64,000 nucleotides of DNA from Mycolicibacterium iranicum (GTDB taxonomy: Bacteria; Actinomycetota; Actinomycetes; Mycobacteriales; Mycobacteriaceae). Both the position numbers and the translations under genes were made by a program. Below the pieces are notes generated by a model, which did no database searches, was not told the origin of the DNA, and saw only the letters and a program-made list of their open reading frames with translations. The stretch covers positions 62,001-126,000 of the forward strand of contig NZ_LWCS01000054.1 of assembly GCF_001650495.1 (NCBI RefSeq), in the 5' to 3' direction. Position 1 is the stretch's first letter; every line of letters starts with the position of its first letter. This document shows, piece after piece, positions 62,301-64,000 of the stretch.

Positions 62301-62977
62301 ACGCCGAAACCGTCGAGCACCGCGCGGGTACCCGACAGCCCGAGCCGGGTGGCTCCGGCGTCGAGCATCGCCGTTGCGTCTGCGGCCGAACGGATTCCGC
62401 CGCTCGCCTTCACGCCGAGGCGGCCGCCCACGGCGCCTGCCATCAACTCGACGGCGCGCGGTGACGCGCCGCCGCTGGGGTGAAAACCCGTGGAGGTCTT
62501 GACGAAATCTGCGCCCGCATCCTCGGCGACCCGGCACACGTCGACCAGAATCGGCTCGCCGCTGAGCCCGAGCAGCGCGGCCGATTCGACGATCACCTTG
62601 AGCACCGCCTGGGGGGCCGCCTGCCGAACGGTGGCAACGTCGGCGCGCACCGCGTCGAGTTCACCGGCGAGCGCGGCTCCGACGTCGATGACCATGTCGA
62701 TCTCGGCGGCACCCGACTGCGCGGCAAGCCGGGCTTCTTCGGCCTTCAAGGCGGAAAAGTGCTTACCCGAAGGGAAACCGACGACCGAAGCGATCACCAG
62801 CCCGCTCCCGTCGAGGGCGGCGGCCGCCGCGACCAGAGTCGGCGACACACAGACCGCGAACACGTCGAGGTCGACGGCATCCTTGAGCAGCACGGCGACA
62901 TCGGCTTCGGTCGCCTCGGGTTTGAGCAGGGTGTGATCGACGAGCGCAGCCACCTGGGCGCGGGTGTAGGAGCCCAT
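62297..62977 (-). CDS. deoC: Deoxyribose-phosphate aldolase
   Basis: 226 residues, class I aldolase TIM barrel: [62 protein letters not shown] and the Schiff-base lysine in [15 protein letters not shown], then [14 protein letters not shown]. It splits 2-deoxyribose-5-phosphate to acetaldehyde and glyceraldehyde-3-phosphate in nucleoside breakdown. The ATG at 62977 is right at the fold; the longer upstream frame overlaps the DUF2599 gene. Same order as M. tuberculosis Rv0478. Confidence 0.95.
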   Translation of the reverse strand: MGSYTRAQVAALVDHTLLKPEATEADVAVLLKDAVDLDVFAVCVSPTLVAAAAALDGSGLVIASVVGFPSGKHFSALKAEEARLAAQSGAAEIDMVIDVGAALAGELDAVRADVATVRQAAPQAVLKVIVESAALLGLSGEPILVDVCRVAEDAGADFVKTSTGFHPSGGASPRAVELMAGAVGGRLGVKASGGIRSAADATAMLDAGATRLGLSGTRAVLDGFGV

Positions 62978-63378
62978 CAGAAGGGCTCTTCGGTGCCGCC
63001 CGGATTGCAGCGGCTCGCCACCATCTCCTCGTAGCCGACCTCGGGACGCCACGGTTCGAGGTTCCAGCTAGCCTTGCCGGGCTCGACGAACTCCGCGAAG
63101 TTCCAATGGCACATGAACTGTTCCTGCATGCCGGGGATCGCGGCGTCCGGTGACAGTGCGAGCACCTCTGACCACGCCAGCGCCGCCATCGGTTCCGTGC
63201 CCGCGTGCCCCGAGGACGCGCGGGCGGACGGCGTCGGGTAGACGCGCAAGCTGGAAAGATCGCCCCATTTCGCCCATTCGACGTGATCGACGTACGGCGG
63301 ACCCGTCGGGCTCGCGGACGCCGTGGGGGCCAGGGCCAGGGCGCCGGCGATGGCGAGGCCGGCGACGAGGATGCGCAC
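62977..63378 (-). CDS. Secreted DUF2599-type protein (Rv0477-like)
   Basis: 133 residues. N-terminal signal peptide ([21 protein letters not shown], cleavage near residue 22) then a small domain with [21 protein letters not shown] and [41 protein letters not shown], two cysteines likely to form a disulfide. Function unknown, exported. The GTG at 63378 overlaps the previous stop by one base (TAGTG), and the stop touches deoC, so the three genes are a unit. Confidence 0.85.
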   Translation of the reverse strand: MRILVAGLAIAGALALAPTASASPTGPPYVDHVEWAKWGDLSSLRVYPTPSARASSGHAGTEPMAALAWSEVLALSPDAAIPGMQEQFMCHWNFAEFVEPGKASWNLEPWRPEVGYEEMVASRCNPGGTEEPF

Positions 63379-63665
63379 TAGCGCGACTTTCCCTGGATTT
63401 CCAGGATCTTGGGACGGACATCGACCAGGTAGACCCCCGACGCGACGGCGGCGATCGCGACGCCGGTGATGCCGAGGACGAGGGCGAGCAGCGTGCCGAC
63501 GCCGAGGATCACGAGCCAGACCGGCTTGGTGAGCTTCTCGGCCGCGGTGTAGGCGTCAGGCCGCTGCATCGCGGCGTGCACGAACGCGTAGACCGACGCG
63601 ACCAGCACCGCCACCTGCAACGCGAAAAGGACGTAACCCACAAGGCCTTGGAGCTCCACGCTCAC
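63378..63665 (-). CDS. DUF2516 membrane protein (Rv0476-like)
   Basis: 95 residues with two or three membrane helices (about 8-30, 45-65, 65-82) and the DUF2516 pattern [50 protein letters not shown]. It follows hbhA on the same strand after 50 bp. Unknown function; widely conserved in mycobacteria downstream of hbhA. GTG or ATG start at 63665 coincides with the end of the open frame. Ends in a one-base overlap with the next gene. Confidence 0.85.
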   Translation of the reverse strand: MSVELQGLVGYVLFALQVAVLVASVYAFVHAAMQRPDAYTAAEKLTKPVWLVILGVGTLLALVLGITGVAIAAVASGVYLVDVRPKILEIQGKSR

Positions 63666-63715
63666 AGCCTAGGCGGGTTACGTCCCTCGGTCTAACTTCT
63701 CCGCGCGCGGCGGTA

Positions 63716-64000
63716 TTACTTCTGGGTGACCTTCTTGGCCGGCGCCTTCTTGGCGGGGGCCTTCTTGGCCGGTGTGCTGGCCGAAGCCTTGGCGGGGGCC
63801 TTCTTGGCCGGAGCCTTCTTGGCGGCCTTCTTCACCGGAGCGGCGGCCGACTCGGCCTTCTTCGGCAGCTCGACGCCAACCAGCTTGGCGGCGCGCTCGC
63901 CGACGGCGCGGGTCTGCGACGCGACGTTGCCCAGCGCTTCCTGGGTCAGTTCGACGGCCTGGTCGGTGTACTCCTCGACGCGGCTGGCGGCCTCTTCGAG
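63716..64000 (-). CDS. hbhA: Heparin-binding hemagglutinin, C-terminal part
   Basis: The last 95 residues of a gene that begins to the right of the window. The visible part has the coiled-coil helix [20 protein letters not shown] and [14 protein letters not shown]. The Lys/Ala/Pro repeat tail follows ([27 protein letters not shown]), ending VTQK. HBHA is a surface adhesin that binds heparan sulfate on epithelial cells through this lysine-rich tail; in saprophytes it may serve in aggregation or lipid handling. Stop is TAA at 63716. DUF2516, DUF2599 and deoC follow. Confidence 0.93.
   Translation of the reverse strand, partial: LEEAASRVEEYTDQAVELTQEALGNVASQTRAVGERAAKLVGVELPKKAESAAAPVKKAAKKAPAKKAPAKASASTPAKKAPAKKAPAKKVTQK

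Overview
The window is high-GC actinobacterial DNA from a mycobacterium, most likely a rapid-growing or environmental species. The evidence is gene content and order. From right to left it follows the conserved mycobacterial block hbhA, deoC, murB, lprQ, mshA, gpm1, senX3-regX3, ppx2, proC, galE2, hemA-hemC-hemD-hemB, hemL and the ccdA/resB/ccsB genes (Rv0475 to about Rv0531 of M. tuberculosis), inverted here. Other mycobacterial markers are the mycothiol gene mshA, a 33-residue bS22-type ribosomal protein, DUF4229, DUF2516, DUF2505 and DUF2599 proteins, and many apparent leaderless promoters (TANNNT 6 to 8 nt before the start codon). I saw no tRNA, rRNA, insertion sequence or CRISPR array.

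Layout. 1-3.6 kb: end of a Bat/MoxR-type operon (DUF58, two vWA-like membrane proteins, a secreted helical-repeat-like protein). 3.6-12.3 kb: small proteins, a MinD-like ATPase, then a tightly overlapping operon for cytochrome c maturation and heme supply (hemL, phosphatase, TlpA-like lipoprotein, ccdA, resB, ccsB). 12.4-14.4 kb: a TrkH/TrkA potassium uptake pair. 14.4-20.2 kb: P450, a PPOX-family protein, TetR regulator, MpaB-type oxygenase and small membrane proteins. 20.2-25.6 kb: tetrapyrrole operon hemA-hemC-hemD-hemB. 25.6-36.1 kb: conserved lipid, proline and polyphosphate genes.

36.1-45.2 kb: a lineage-specific surface-glycan cluster between the Rv0495c homologue and regX3. It has a glycosyltransferase, a flippase, a C-methyltransferase, a sugar-1-phosphate cytidylyltransferase-like enzyme, a PIG-L deacetylase, an SDR, an RmlC-like epimerase and an unusual methyltransferase-aminotransferase fusion. 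Six of these genes are chained mostly by overlapping stop/start codons. They are preceded by a textbook CRP-type palindrome. 45.6-56.5 kb: regX3-senX3, gpm1, mshA, a ROK regulator, an SDR, an unrecognised 38-residue protein, a variant L,D-transpeptidase and murB.

56.5-62 kb holds the most interesting system: a divergent guanidine locus. A sodium:solute symporter is preceded by what reads as a guanidine-I (ykkC) riboswitch. About 190 bp away, on the opposite strand, an 'agmatinase'-type ureohydrolase is preceded by what reads as a guanidine-III riboswitch whose pseudoknot pairs perfectly. Uptake and hydrolysis of free guanidine therefore appear to be controlled by two unrelated RNA classes sensing the same ligand. 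A nitrilase-family gene, a DUF2993 protein, deoC, two small genes and the 3' end of hbhA close the window.

A second pattern is short tandem repeats, at least three of them hairpin-forming, placed at gene stop codons (5.9, 17.6, 29.6 and 36.1 kb).
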